DNA of 64,000 nt from Candidatus Microgenomates bacterium (GCA_016188915.1 JACPGU010000001.1:1-64000); one strand, 5' to 3'; positions 34,121-42,924 are shown, counted from the first letter of the stretch. Numbers and translations: made by a program. The notes: generated from the sequence alone by a model not told the origin.

Positions 34121-36877
34121 GTGGACATCGCCTCTATTATCTTTGACATTGTGCGTCTATTGCTTTATGCCCTGATTATCGCTGGGTGGTTTTGGGGTTT
34201 TTTGCTATTGGCTAATGCTTACAAAAAAAGACGCAAAAGATTTTGGTTAGTCAAACAAGAATATACTACTTTGTTGGTCCAAGTACCGCGCAATAATGAA
34301 AAAGGCCCATTGTCTGCTCAATTGATGTTTGCTTCTATTCACGGTATTTATAAATCGGCCAAAGAGAGACTATCCGAAGGATCTTTTCAAGAGCACATCA
34401 GCTTTGAGATAGTTTCAATGAGCAAATATATTAAATTTTATGTCTATGTGCCGACCCATCTGAAAGATTTCATAGAGGGCCAGATTTACTCTCAATACCC
34501 GACCGTGGAAATGCGCGAAGTAGATGATTATACCTTGGCTAGGAGATCAGAGGGAATGCATTTTGTCGGCACCGAATTGGCTCTGGTCAAAAATGATTAC
34601 TATCCTATCAAGACCTTTGTTAATTTTGAAGTAGATCCGCTAGCTGGGATTACCGGCGTTTTGTCGCAAGTAGAAGAAGATGAGCAGATTTGGGCGCAAT
34701 TTTTGGTAAGACCATTGGATGATAGTTGGCAGAGGAAGGCGATCTCTTATGTTTCAGATTTGAGAGCAGGTAAAAAATCTTCTTTCGCCGGCAAAGGAGT
34801 AGGGGGAATTTTTAGTTTTTTGGGTTTGGTTTTAAAGGCTTTGAGCGCGCCACCAGAACAGGGGACAGCGGCCAAACCAGTCAAATTAGCCGGACCGGTA
34901 GAGCAGGCCGTCAAGGCGATTGAGGACAAATCCACCAAACTGGGCTATGAAGTAAAAATCCGTCTAGCTTTTTTGTCGGACAAAGATCCAGAATCGATGA
35001 AGATCAAAATTCAATCTATCGTGGGCGCTTTCAAACAATACAATTCTTCCAATCTTAATGGTTTTGCTCACAAGAGTACCCATATGGACGATTTTGATTT
35101 TATGAACAAATTACAGACACGCAGTTTTGAGGAGCCAGGCTTTGTTTTGAATATTGAAGAATTAGCTTCTTTGTACCATTTGCCAACGGCAACCGTTGAG
35201 ACACCGAGTATCGTCTGGGCGGGAGCTAAAAAAGGCGAACCACCGGCAATTTTGCCACTAGAAGGAGTAGTGCCGTCAGATCAATTAACTGCCTTTGCTC
35301 AAACTAATTTTCGCAATAAGGTGGCTAATTTTGGTATCAAATTAGACGATCGTCGCCGTCATATGTATATCATTGGACAAACCGGTACAGGTAAATCCAA
35401 TATGATGAAAAGCATGGTCTTGGACGACATCAGAGAGGGGAGGGGATTGGCGGTTATTGATCCGCATGGCGAATTCATTGATACGGCGTTAGACTATATT
35501 CCGGAAAATCGTATTAAAGACGTAGTGGTGATTAACCCGGGCGATAGAGAATACAGCGTTGGTTTTAATTTGTTGGAAAATATCGATCCGGACAGAAGGG
35601 AGATTTTAGCGTCCGGAATGATGTCTATTTTTAAAAAAATCTGGGAAAATGTCTGGTCGGCCAGGATGGAATATATTATGAAAAATATCCTCCTCGCGCT
35701 TTTGGAAACGCCGGGTTCTACTTTGCTTGGCGCGACTAAAATGTTGGTCAATGCCGAATATCGCAGAATGATCGTGGACAATATCACCGACCCTGTAGTG
35801 AAAGAATTTTGGATCGCCGAATTTGAGAATCAGCTGAAAACCAATCCCAAATTTGCCACTGAGGCGGTGGCGCCGATCCAGAACAAAATCGGTCAATTCA
35901 TCGCCGTACCCTCTATCCGCAATATCATTGGTCAGCCCAAAAGCACGATTGATATTAAAGAGATTATGGATAACAAAAAAATCCTTTTGGTCAAAATTTC
36001 CAAAGGCGAGATCGGCGATGACAATATGGCGCTTTTGGGAGCAATGTTGATCACCAAAATACAGCTAACAGCGATGGAAAGATCAGGGACGAGAGAAGAA
36101 GAGATGCAAGATTTTTATCTCTATGTTGATGAATTCCAAAATTTTGCCACCAGCTCTTTCGCCACTATTTTGTCTGAAGCGAGAAAATACAAATTGAACC
36201 TGATTATCGCCCACCAGTATATCGCTCAAATGACGCAGGAGGTTAGAGACGCGGTGATAGGCAATGCCGGCACAGTGGTGGCTTTTCGTGTCGGTCCGGA
36301 CGACGCGCCTATTTTGAAAAAAGTTTTTGAGCCAGTTTTTGACGAAAACGACCTTTTGAATTTGAGCAATTTTCATATTTATATCAAATTGATGATTGAC
36401 AATACGGTCAATCCGGCTTTTTCAGCTATTACCTTACCCTATACGCGCAATCAAAAGCCCGAGGGTAATCGACAGGCTATTCTAGAGCGCTCCCGCCATA
36501 ATTTTGCGATTAATAGGGGAGTGGTAGAGCAAGCGATTCTGACTTGGAGCCAGCAGATGGCAGAGTTGGAAGAAAGCGCGAAAAAATTAGGTAAAAAAGG
36601 TAAAAAAGAAAATAGGGAAGAGGGAGAAACAAAAATAATCGGCGACATAGCTTATCGTGAGATTAAAGACAAAAAAGGCGGTATCTGGTATGTTAGAAAA
36701 GATAAAATTGGTGATAACGCGAATACGGAAGAGGGGAGTAGGGGGCACGAGGGTATTCGTGATATAAAAATAGCAGAGAATGAAATCGCGGAAGATATGA
36801 TTTTAACAAAAAGCGATGGCAGCAATAACAGGGTAGGGGAGGAGGCTTTGACGCCCGGGCAGACGGTGGAATTGTAA
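34121..36877 (+). CDS. TraG/VirD4-like conjugation-type ATPase (paralog 1)
   Basis: 918 aa. An N-terminal TM helix (about 9-30), a long N-terminal domain specific to CPR and Gram-positive-like systems (about 40-400), then a FtsK/HerA-type motor with Walker A GQTGTGKSN (about 419-427), Walker B FYLYVDEFQNF (about 663-673) and the TraM-recognition region with LIIAHQYIAQM (about 692-702). Such ATPases couple DNA or protein substrates to type IV secretion channels. A second, similar gene lies on the opposite strand at 40417-42924 next to a VirB2-like gene. The start is GTG 34121. The C-terminal 120 residues are low-complexity and acidic. Confidence 0.85.
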   Translation: MDIASIIFDIVRLLLYALIIAGWFWGFLLLANAYKKRRKRFWLVKQEYTTLLVQVPRNNEKGPLSAQLMFASIHGIYKSAKERLSEGSFQEHISFEIVSMSKYIKFYVYVPTHLKDFIEGQIYSQYPTVEMREVDDYTLARRSEGMHFVGTELALVKNDYYPIKTFVNFEVDPLAGITGVLSQVEEDEQIWAQFLVRPLDDSWQRKAISYVSDLRAGKKSSFAGKGVGGIFSFLGLVLKALSAPPEQGTAAKPVKLAGPVEQAVKAIEDKSTKLGYEVKIRLAFLSDKDPESMKIKIQSIVGAFKQYNSSNLNGFAHKSTHMDDFDFMNKLQTRSFEEPGFVLNIEELASLYHLPTATVETPSIVWAGAKKGEPPAILPLEGVVPSDQLTAFAQTNFRNKVANFGIKLDDRRRHMYIIGQTGTGKSNMMKSMVLDDIREGRGLAVIDPHGEFIDTALDYIPENRIKDVVVINPGDREYSVGFNLLENIDPDRREILASGMMSIFKKIWENVWSARMEYIMKNILLALLETPGSTLLGATKMLVNAEYRRMIVDNITDPVVKEFWIAEFENQLKTNPKFATEAVAPIQNKIGQFIAVPSIRNIIGQPKSTIDIKEIMDNKKILLVKISKGEIGDDNMALLGAMLITKIQLTAMERSGTREEEMQDFYLYVDEFQNFATSSFATILSEARKYKLNLIIAHQYIAQMTQEVRDAVIGNAGTVVAFRVGPDDAPILKKVFEPVFDENDLLNLSNFHIYIKLMIDNTVNPAFSAITLPYTRNQKPEGNRQAILERSRHNFAINRGVVEQAILTWSQQMAELEESAKKLGKKGKKENREEGETKIIGDIAYREIKDKKGGIWYVRKDKIGDNANTEEGSRGHEGIRDIKIAENEIAEDMILTKSDGSNNRVGEEALTPGQTVEL

Positions 36878-36952
36878 GTCTATAAAGTGCTGTAAAGCGT
36901 TTGTGTACGCACCTAAAAAATTGGTGAAATAAAAAGAAAAGGAGAAGAGTCG

Positions 36953-37066
36953 ATGAAATGGATCATTGGAGGAATTATTATTCTTGCAGTGCTTGCAGTG
37001 CTTGCAGTGGGCATTATCTGGGCAATTAGTAAAATAGTCTGCGAAATGGCCGGTTGCAACGACTGA
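36953..37066 (+). CDS. Small membrane protein, 37 aa
   Basis: Too short for routine gene callers but has a strong ribosome binding site (AAGGAGAAGAG) 7-8 bases before the ATG. One TM helix built on a threefold repeat of ALV/LAV (DNA: three near-identical 'cttgcagtg' units), and a short tail with two Cys (KIVCEMAGCND). It could be a regulatory membrane peptide or a type I toxin-like peptide; nothing further can be said. Confidence 0.45.
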   Translation: MKWIIGGIIILAVLAVLAVGIIWAISKIVCEMAGCND

Positions 37067-37088
37067 ATAAAAAAGGAGGGAGAAGATT

Positions 37089-37160
37089 GTGATGAATATA
37101 GTTTTATCGTCGGTCTTAGTGGTTGTGCTTCTCTTTTTTTCTCTGGAGAATAATGGCGTG
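37089..37160 (+). CDS. Possible membrane peptide, 23 aa
   Basis: GTG at 37089 (ATG 37092 also possible) after a perfect GGAGGG ribosome binding site at 37074-37080. The peptide is a single hydrophobic helix (NIVLSSVLVVVLLFFFW). It ends just before a large palindrome. Small size and hydrophobicity leave the call weak. Confidence 0.3.
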
Positions 37161-37179
37161 ATTTTTCGCTTTCCAAAAT

Positions 37180-37222
37180 CTATACGACCTATAAGTCACG
37201 GCCGTGAGTTATAGGTCGTATA
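37180..37222. repeat. CGACCTATAA palindrome, copy 1
   Basis: Arms of 21 bp (37180-37200, TATACGACCTATAAGTCACGG; 37202-37222) with one mismatch, single-base centre. Related palindromes are at 38415-38452 and 48773-48814. Confidence 0.8.
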
Positions 37223-37230
37223 CAAAAGGA

Positions 37231-37261
37231 ATGCCTGTGTCGATTGACTGGGCATTTTTTG
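37231..37261 (+). terminator. Terminator after the small membrane peptides
   Basis: AATGCC and GGCATT form a 6-bp stem around about 15 nt, followed by TTTTTTG. Confidence 0.6.
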
Positions 37262-37292
37262 TTTGAGAAAGGTGGTGGTTGTCATGTCGGTT

Positions 37293-37320
37293 TTTACTTT
37301 CGGCAACATTGTGATATAAT
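37293..37320 (+). promoter_or_regulatory. Extended -10 promoter of the 159-aa orphan
   Basis: TTTACT (37293-37298), a 16-bp spacer and TATAAT (37315-37320) preceded by TGA, an extended -10. The leader RNA downstream can form AACAGGTT/AACTTGTT enclosing GGGG/CCCC. Confidence 0.65.
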
Positions 37321-37392
37321 TTTGAACAGGTTCTAGGGGAGTCTGCCCCTTAACTTGTTGGAAACCGAAAACGAAAAAAAGGAGAGACAGCC

Positions 37393-37872
37393 GTGGCGAA
37401 AATCCTTCGTGTTACAGGATTCTTTTTTCAGAAAGGAATAAGGCTTGGCTTTGGGTTTGACGATGATGGAGAAAGGATCCCAGGTGTGGTGGCGTTGATA
37501 ACCGCCACGGAATTTTTAGGCGCAATTTATATTTCCGAAGAGGAAGCAGGAGGAGATTTGTTTGACATCTTGGAGCATGGCAGGGGTCGCAATGAGCCCG
37601 GCGTTGATGCTTCTAGCCTTTCGGAGATTAAACTGACGGACGAGGAGTTCTCCTTCGTCAAGACATATAAAGACGGAAAGCCCCCGGTTCAGTACTCTTA
37701 CCGCAAACACCCAGACAGCAATGACAAGGTCAGTCCCTGGAAAGGGGAGTGGGTGATAGAAGCCGATGACGAGAGCGGAGAAGAGCGAGGCCCCACCAAC
37801 TGCATGCTCGTGGAAATGCCGGAGTGGCTCTACGAGGCGCCAAAAGACTACGACTGGCCGGAGGGCGCATAG
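37393..37872 (+). CDS. Hypothetical protein, 159 aa, GC-rich
   Basis: Not recognised. Acidic, no TM segment; first strand-rich (KILRVTGFFFQKGIRLGFGFDDDG), C-terminal part Trp/Pro-rich ending in DYDWPEGA. The GTG start follows a good ribosome binding site (AAGGAGAG). GC is higher than in the flanking housekeeping genes. Same orientation and style as the following 126-aa gene, 36 bp away. Confidence 0.55.
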   Translation: MAKILRVTGFFFQKGIRLGFGFDDDGERIPGVVALITATEFLGAIYISEEEAGGDLFDILEHGRGRNEPGVDASSLSEIKLTDEEFSFVKTYKDGKPPVQYSYRKHPDSNDKVSPWKGEWVIEADDESGEERGPTNCMLVEMPEWLYEAPKDYDWPEGA

Positions 37873-37908
37873 CAGATCTTTCTTGACTAAACTGAAAGGA
37901 GAGAGGGC

Positions 37909-38289
37909 ATGAAAATAGTTAAGTTTTTCTGGGTGCGATCAATGGCGAATGGGAAGGCGAAGGTATACCCCGCCGATCCAAAAGACTATGGCAAGACTTA
38001 CCCCAGAACGGCCGTCGAATTCCGGGGCAAAGAGTCTTTTTTGAATGTTGGTTCTGGGATGAGAAGGATTGTGACAATAGATCACCGCGATAGAATATTT
38101 GTCGAAAAAGATTCCAGTCCAGGGATCTATGGCAGTTTTGGAGTGATACTGCCAATCAAAAGAGGGTTAACTAAAAGGCAGATTGTCAGTAAAATTCTCA
38201 AAAAGTGGGAAGCCGAGGCCAGGGAAGGCATGGAATACAAAGACGGAGTCATGAGGGAAAGAATTTTCAGGGTGGAGGTGACGCTTTAA
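37909..38289 (+). CDS. Hypothetical protein, 126 aa
   Basis: Not recognised. Basic, beta-rich N-terminal part with a strand starting MKIVKFFWVRSM; a helical segment near 88-108 (LTKRQIVSKILKKWEAEAREG). Ribosome binding site AAGGAGAGAG. Probably in an operon with the 159-aa gene; both end at the double hairpin at 38298-38342. Confidence 0.55.
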   Translation: MKIVKFFWVRSMANGKAKVYPADPKDYGKTYPRTAVEFRGKESFLNVGSGMRRIVTIDHRDRIFVEKDSSPGIYGSFGVILPIKRGLTKRQIVSKILKKWEAEAREGMEYKDGVMRERIFRVEVTL

Positions 38290-38297
38290 TTTTTCCG

Positions 38298-38342
38298 TCC
38301 GGGTTTTGCCCGGATTAACGGGGCCGCAAGGCCCTTTTGTTT
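38298..38342 (+). terminator. Double-hairpin terminator after the 126-aa gene
   Basis: First hairpin TCCGGG/CCCGGA (38298-38314). Second hairpin GGGCC-GCAA-GGCCC (38321-38334) followed by TTTTGTTTT. Confidence 0.8.
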
Positions 38343-38414
38343 TACCTCTATTTTTTACCATTAAGCCTAAGCCTGCTTTCGCAAATCCCCAAGAGCAAAC
38401 TTATAGGAAATTTA

Positions 38415-38452
38415 TTCGACCGCTAATTCACGATCGTGAGATAGAGGTCGAA
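38415..38452. repeat. CGACCTATAA palindrome, copy 2 (diverged)
   Basis: Arms TTCGACCgCTAATTCACGA and its partner, 16/19 matched. Shares the outer CGACC and inner TCACG/CGTGA with the other two copies. It lies in the 1-kb gene-poor stretch 38290-39302. Confidence 0.6.
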
Positions 38453-38857
38453 AATAGTAAATACCTATCGAGGAAACGAGGAAGGCAGAACGAACATCGT
38501 TTGAGCTTAATGTTTTAGCCTGGTAAGTGTAGGGAAGGCCGGGGCTTAGTATATTAAAGGATGCCCAAACGTCAGATATCTTTTAAGGGTAATTGTGAAG
38601 ATTATCTTTCTAATCTGGTGTATCAGGTTAGGAATAGGGCTATAAGCCCGTAAAAGGGGATATGCCTTTTTATTTTACCCTGTAAAACCTTGACATTATG
38701 CTAAAATATGTTGCAATATGCAAACCTGTCAATGGCAAATAATGGCTAAATAGAGCCAAAGATAGGAGAGGGGAGGGGGGAAATAAGAAAATAAAAAAAT
38801 AAGAAATTAAGAAACTAAATGAGTAGGGAATACGAGGCTAGAGATGTCGCACAAGAT

Positions 38858-38979
38858 ACCTTTTGCGACATAGGGTGGGGGCTAAACCTGAAACAGAGCC
38901 TTTCTCCTTTGACTATCATCTCGTTTGTTGTTCAGTAGTGTTTTTTATTCAAGCTCCCCTACCCTATGTCGCAAAAGGT
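38858..38979. mobile_element. 122-bp element bounded by 24-bp inverted repeats
   Basis: The 24 bp at 38858-38881 (ACCTTTTGCGACATAGGG...) match the reverse complement of 38956-38979 at 23/24 positions. The 74-bp interior has no ORF. It could be a second MITE-like element, or one large hairpin (cruciform). No clear target duplication is visible. Confidence 0.5.
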
Positions 38980-39003
38980 CAATCTGATTGGCGATACGGA
39001 TCC

Positions 39004-39041
39004 GATGTCCGACATCTGGGCATCCTTTGATGTCGGACATC
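39004..39041. repeat. GATGTCCGACATC hairpin, copy 2
   Basis: Arms identical to those at 21960-21996; the loop (TGGGCATCCTTT) reversed is AAAGGATGCCCA, close to the first copy's AAAGGATGCTC, so this copy is in the opposite orientation. Confidence 0.75.
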
Positions 39042-39102
39042 TTTAAATTCGCCAGTCCCCTACTTTTTATTAATTTATTCGCAAAAATTAGCTTAAATCA
39101 GG

Positions 39103-39250
39103 TATAATTTACAATTTCCCATTTAAATGCCCCAGGATGTGTTTTTTGTGTCAAAGTGGGGCAAGACTACCTTTTTTACCCAAAAATAACAGTGGTAGTG
39201 GCGTAAAGACCTCAAAAAACCACCCCTAGATATTTCGGAGTGGTTTTTTG
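39103..39250 (+). ncRNA. Candidate small RNA of about 140 nt
   Basis: TATAAT (39103-39108; -35 weak) followed by hairpins TGCCCC/GGGGCA and ACTACC/GGTAGT and then a strong stem with a T tract (39213-39250). No ORF. It is antiparallel to, and ends before, the next gene on the minus strand. The last stem is the bidirectional terminator listed separately. Confidence 0.35.
39213..39250. terminator. Bidirectional terminator
   Basis: CAAAAAACCAC (39213-39223) and GTGGTTTTTTG (39240-39250), with A and T runs on the outer sides. It terminates the minus-strand gene 39303-39845. Confidence 0.85.
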
Positions 39251-39302
39251 ATACATATCCTTACTTTTTTAATTTTTTACTTTCTTATTTTCTTAGCCAG
39301 GG

Positions 39303-39845
39303 CTATTCTTCAATCGCGGCGCTTTCAATAGCGGCCCAAGAAGATTCTTCGTCGGCGGGAATGGCAATAGTGACGGAATCGCCTGGTTTCAAACGATAAT
39401 AAGTGACCGAAGCCAACAGAACCTTGTAGGATTTACTGCCGGCTAATACTTTGTATTGATTGTCTTCAAAAAGCAGTGAGCCAACTAATCTTTTTCTTTC
39501 TATGGGTTTGATTTGTTTGTAGACGAAAGATCCATCATCTTCAATGGTCAATTTCAAGATGTCTCCTGGAACAAATTTGGATTTACTGGCGTAATTGGCC
39601 GGCACGGGATATTTCTTTTTGTCTGGGCCCATCATCATTTCACCGTCAAAAACACCTTCTATCATTTTGCCCTCCGACAAGATATTCAAATCAGCGGCTT
39701 TCTGGGCTAGATTAATGCTTTTTAGCTTTTTTGTTTTTCCGCCAGATTCGCTGTTCAAAAGTTGCATCGCTGAACGGATTTGCGCTTCAGCCGATTCTAG
39801 CAGATGTCGCACAATATCGAGATTGTTTTGTTCTTCTTTTGACAT
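39303..39845 (-). CDS. Hypothetical protein, 180 aa
   Basis: Not recognised. A helical N-terminus (about 1-35, IVRHLLESAEAQIRSAMQLL) is followed by beta-rich modules with repeated small barrels (EGKMIEGVFDGEMMMGPDKKKYPVPANYASKSKFVPGD near 58-95; YRLKPGDSVTIAIP near 155-168). 'PGD' turns resemble translation-factor or OB-type barrels, but no family can be named. The gene lies next to the VirB2-like/TraG-like pair but has its own promoter (39888-39916). Confidence 0.65.
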   Translation of the reverse strand: MSKEEQNNLDIVRHLLESAEAQIRSAMQLLNSESGGKTKKLKSINLAQKAADLNILSEGKMIEGVFDGEMMMGPDKKKYPVPANYASKSKFVPGDILKLTIEDDGSFVYKQIKPIERKRLVGSLLFEDNQYKVLAGSKSYKVLLASVTYYRLKPGDSVTIAIPADEESSWAAIESAAIEE

Positions 39846-39887
39846 GGCTTTGTCTGTTTTTATGGTATTTTTTTGAAATATGTGGCT

Positions 39888-39916
39888 ATACTAACACAAA
39901 ATATAAAACAAGGCAA
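39888..39916 (-). promoter_or_regulatory. Promoter of the 180-aa gene
   Basis: On the minus strand TTGCCT (39916-39911), a 17-bp spacer and TAGTAT (39893-39888). Confidence 0.65.
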
Positions 39917-39952
39917 GAGTTTTATCCTGCTCTCCCCTACCCTGTTTGAGAA

Positions 39953-40336
39953 TTAGGGCGCTGAAGAAAGAATTTTTTTTATAAAACTCATCAAGGCCCA
40001 AGAAAAAAACGTAAAAAGCCCGCCGACTATGGCTGCGGTCAGGGCTTTTTTGGCTGTTTCTACTTTTTTAGGATCACCGCCAGAAGTAGTGTAAAGAAAA
40101 CCAGCCACAATAATCATTATAGTCATAATAAGGCCGGTTGCCCAAGCGATATAATTGATGCCACGCCGCAAAAAACAGAAGACAAGAGAACGCCCATCAA
40201 TATTTGGGTCGGAACAGATATTAGTAATAGTATCCAAATTGTTAGGGTCTGCCTCTTGTGCCAGAACTACCAATGGCAGACTCCAGGTTAGCCAGCCGGC
40301 AATTATTGTCCAAAAATGAGAAATATTTTTTAGCAT
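39953..40336 (-). CDS. TrbC/VirB2-like pilin-type membrane protein
   Basis: 127 aa. A signal peptide (about 8-26, ending VLAQE) and two TM segments (about 62-82 and 98-118) separated by the short loop TTSGGDPKKVETAKKALTAA, the layout of VirB2/TrbC pilins and of the 'pilin' family common in CPR. Cysteines near 41 and 54 may pair. It lies 80 bp downstream of the TraG-like gene on the same strand, supporting a type IV secretion or pilus role. No VirB4, VirB6 or VirB8 homologue is in this window. Confidence 0.75.
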   Translation of the reverse strand: MLKNISHFWTIIAGWLTWSLPLVVLAQEADPNNLDTITNICSDPNIDGRSLVFCFLRRGINYIAWATGLIMTIMIIVAGFLYTTSGGDPKKVETAKKALTAAIVGGLFTFFSWALMSFIKKILSSAP

Positions 40337-40416
40337 ATAATCTTTAACTATTAATTTTTATCCGCTCTAACCTTCTCCAATTCCCCACTCTTCACTTTCC
40401 ACTTTCCACTAATATA

Positions 40417-42924
40417 TTACGCTCTATCCCGAATCTCTTCTTCCACGATATTACGATCTCGGCCATATTGCAAGCGCGATAAACCGATGATAGCTTCGGC
40501 TATTTTGGGATTTTTTTCTATTTTAGAAAAATCCAAAAAAGTGTTCAAGGAAAAAGGTCGCAAATTGGTATTGTCTACCAAAAGGCTCAAATAAGCATTA
40601 CCACTTTCCAGATTGGCGATGTCATAAGCATTGAAAACAGGTTCGTATTTTTTTTGTAAAAATTCGGCATCTTCTTCTCCTACTCGAAAAGTGATGAAGG
40701 TGCCAACGTTGCCAAAGACAGCGTCTTTTATCTTGGTATCCCCTCCTTTGCTTATCAGTTGATTGATAAATTGATGGCCGATAGTAAGAGCTAGCTGATA
40801 TTTTCTGGCTTCAGATAAAATAGAAGCCACGGAATCAGTCGTAAAGTTTTGAAATTCGTCAATATAGAGGTAAAATGGTTTGCGGTTTTGCTCCGGCATA
40901 TCTACTCTGCTCATAGCGGCCAGATATATTTTGCTGACCATAATCAGACCCAGAAGATAGGCGTTCATCTCCCCTATTTGGCCTTTGGCGAGTCGTAAAA
41001 TTAATATTTTTTGATTATCCATCACCTCGCGCAAATTAAAAGCGCTTTTTTGTTGGGCGATCATCGGACGCATAATATCATTGGCGATAAATTGTGTGAG
41101 CTTGGAAGTAATATAGGGCACAATATTAGCCAGGGCCGCTTCTCCACCAGCTTTTTCTGCTTCTTTAAGCCAATAATTTTTTATTATTGGATTGGCACAA
41201 TGCGACAATTTCATCATCCGAAAATCTTCATCAGACAAAACACGAGGGATCTCCATAATAGTCGAGCCACTTTCGGGGTGCTCCATCACCAGCAAGGCCG
41301 CGTTCCTGAAATATTGCTCAAACATTGGTCCACCCGTGGAACGCAAATCGTATAATTTATCAAAAACATTCATCAATTCATTCAAGACCAAAGTTTTCTC
41401 TTCTGGTCTGGTATATTCCAGTAAATTTATGCCGATTGGCCTCTCAAAATCGGCTGGATTAAAAAGAATAACATCCCCTACCCTTTCTTTCGGTATGCGT
41501 AAAAGAATGTCATCGGCATCAGTGCCGTGTGGATCTATGTAGCATAGCCCCTGGCCATTTTTTATATCTTGAATGATCATTTCTTTCATCAGAGTTGATT
41601 TGCCGCTACCAGTTTTGCCCACGATATAGGTATGGCGAACACGATCTTTGGGGCGCATATAGACGGGCGTCCTCAATCCGCGATAAATATTGACACCCAG
41701 ATAAAGACCTTCTTTCGGTGTCTCCGGCGGAGCCGCTGCTCTTTTGGACAAAAGCCAAACGATAGAGGGTGTATCTGTATAGCGGTTGGGAAAATGGAAA
41801 ATAGAGGCTAATTCTTCGGTATTTAGAATATTTTTCTCCGCCGAATATGGAAAGGCGCGAAAAACGAAATTTTCAGCCACTATTTTGCTAGTTTGTTTTT
41901 TATTAGGTGTAAAAAAATTACCCGAAGGATGGCGGAAAACAGAAAAAGCGCTGACGATATTATTCAAATGCATTTTGGCCAAAGCTTCTTGGTCGGAAGA
42001 GACGACAACGCGGACTAAAGCCTCAAAACCGACAAAGGCGGCTTTTTCGCCAATCATTTTTATTTTTTGTTCAGTAATAGGGGTAATGGTTTTGGTTTTT
42101 TCCGCTTCTTTTTTGGCCACTTCTTCTGTTTTGAAAGGAGCAGCAGCCAATTCACCTCCTAGTTTGCTGGTAGATTCAGCGATTTTAACCCAATCAATTT
42201 TTCCTCCGGGTCCTCCCCTGCCTTCTTGCAGAGAGTGAATATAATGCTCAGAAATCTTCTGCCATTTTGTTTTCGTGGGACGAATCAATATTTGAACGGC
42301 TGCCGCTTCTTCTGGGCCTAGCTTGAACAAAGTATTGGTGATGGTGTTGAGCGGATCGGTCTCAAATTCTTTGTAGGTTTTGATAGGCATAGCTACTGAC
42401 TGGCCAAGAGTTAATTCACTGGCGGCATATTTATCGTCATCTTGAAAGATATTATGGCGTTCTGTTTCTTCCAAAACAGCATCAGGGTAAAAGCTATGGA
42501 TTTGTTTTTCTACCAAGGTCAATAATTCTTTTGGTAAAGCGATATAGAAAAATATCTCGCCTTTTTGTGAAACTATTTCAAAAGAAATGTGTGGAGATTT
42601 TTCGTGCCACCAATTTTTTATTTTGGTATCGCAAACGCTGTATAGCGAAGAAAACATTTGACTAGCGCGGGAGAGCAATTCTTTGTGGTCTTTTTTGGAT
42701 TCTTCTTCCTCGCGGGAAGATTTTTTAGGTAACATTATTTTAAGCAAAACCATGTCCAGAGCGCGTGGGATTTTTTTGCTTTGATAGCGTAAATAACGAT
42801 AAGTATTGATTAGCAAGATGGCTGTCAGAATTACAATAGTAATAACGACTAGCCAATACAAAAAATAAAGCAAATTGGTGGCAAGATCTGCTCCTTGGTA
42901 GATTGAATTGTCGACGTATTCCAT
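40417..42924 (-). CDS. TraG/VirD4-like conjugation-type ATPase (paralog 2)
   Basis: 835 aa. N-terminal TM helix (about 20-45), the same long CPR-type N-terminal domain as the protein at 34121-36877 (shared blocks such as HISFEIVSQKGEIFFYIALP, PIKTYKEFETDPLNTI and NTEELASIFHFPNRYTDTPSIVW), then Walker A GKTGSGKST (about 435-443), Walker B FYLYIDEFQNF (about 686-696) and LTIGHQFINQL. It is a paralogue in the opposite orientation, 3.5 kb away. It is followed by the VirB2-like gene, so this copy is more likely the operon member of the transfer or pilus machine. Confidence 0.85.
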   Translation of the reverse strand: MEYVDNSIYQGADLATNLLYFLYWLVVITIVILTAILLINTYRYLRYQSKKIPRALDMVLLKIMLPKKSSREEEESKKDHKELLSRASQMFSSLYSVCDTKIKNWWHEKSPHISFEIVSQKGEIFFYIALPKELLTLVEKQIHSFYPDAVLEETERHNIFQDDDKYAASELTLGQSVAMPIKTYKEFETDPLNTITNTLFKLGPEEAAAVQILIRPTKTKWQKISEHYIHSLQEGRGGPGGKIDWVKIAESTSKLGGELAAAPFKTEEVAKKEAEKTKTITPITEQKIKMIGEKAAFVGFEALVRVVVSSDQEALAKMHLNNIVSAFSVFRHPSGNFFTPNKKQTSKIVAENFVFRAFPYSAEKNILNTEELASIFHFPNRYTDTPSIVWLLSKRAAAPPETPKEGLYLGVNIYRGLRTPVYMRPKDRVRHTYIVGKTGSGKSTLMKEMIIQDIKNGQGLCYIDPHGTDADDILLRIPKERVGDVILFNPADFERPIGINLLEYTRPEEKTLVLNELMNVFDKLYDLRSTGGPMFEQYFRNAALLVMEHPESGSTIMEIPRVLSDEDFRMMKLSHCANPIIKNYWLKEAEKAGGEAALANIVPYITSKLTQFIANDIMRPMIAQQKSAFNLREVMDNQKILILRLAKGQIGEMNAYLLGLIMVSKIYLAAMSRVDMPEQNRKPFYLYIDEFQNFTTDSVASILSEARKYQLALTIGHQFINQLISKGGDTKIKDAVFGNVGTFITFRVGEEDAEFLQKKYEPVFNAYDIANLESGNAYLSLLVDNTNLRPFSLNTFLDFSKIEKNPKIAEAIIGLSRLQYGRDRNIVEEEIRDRA

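Noticed and set aside
38306..38518. 70-aa plus-strand ORF
   Set aside because: It overlaps a terminator and a palindrome and has no ribosome binding site.
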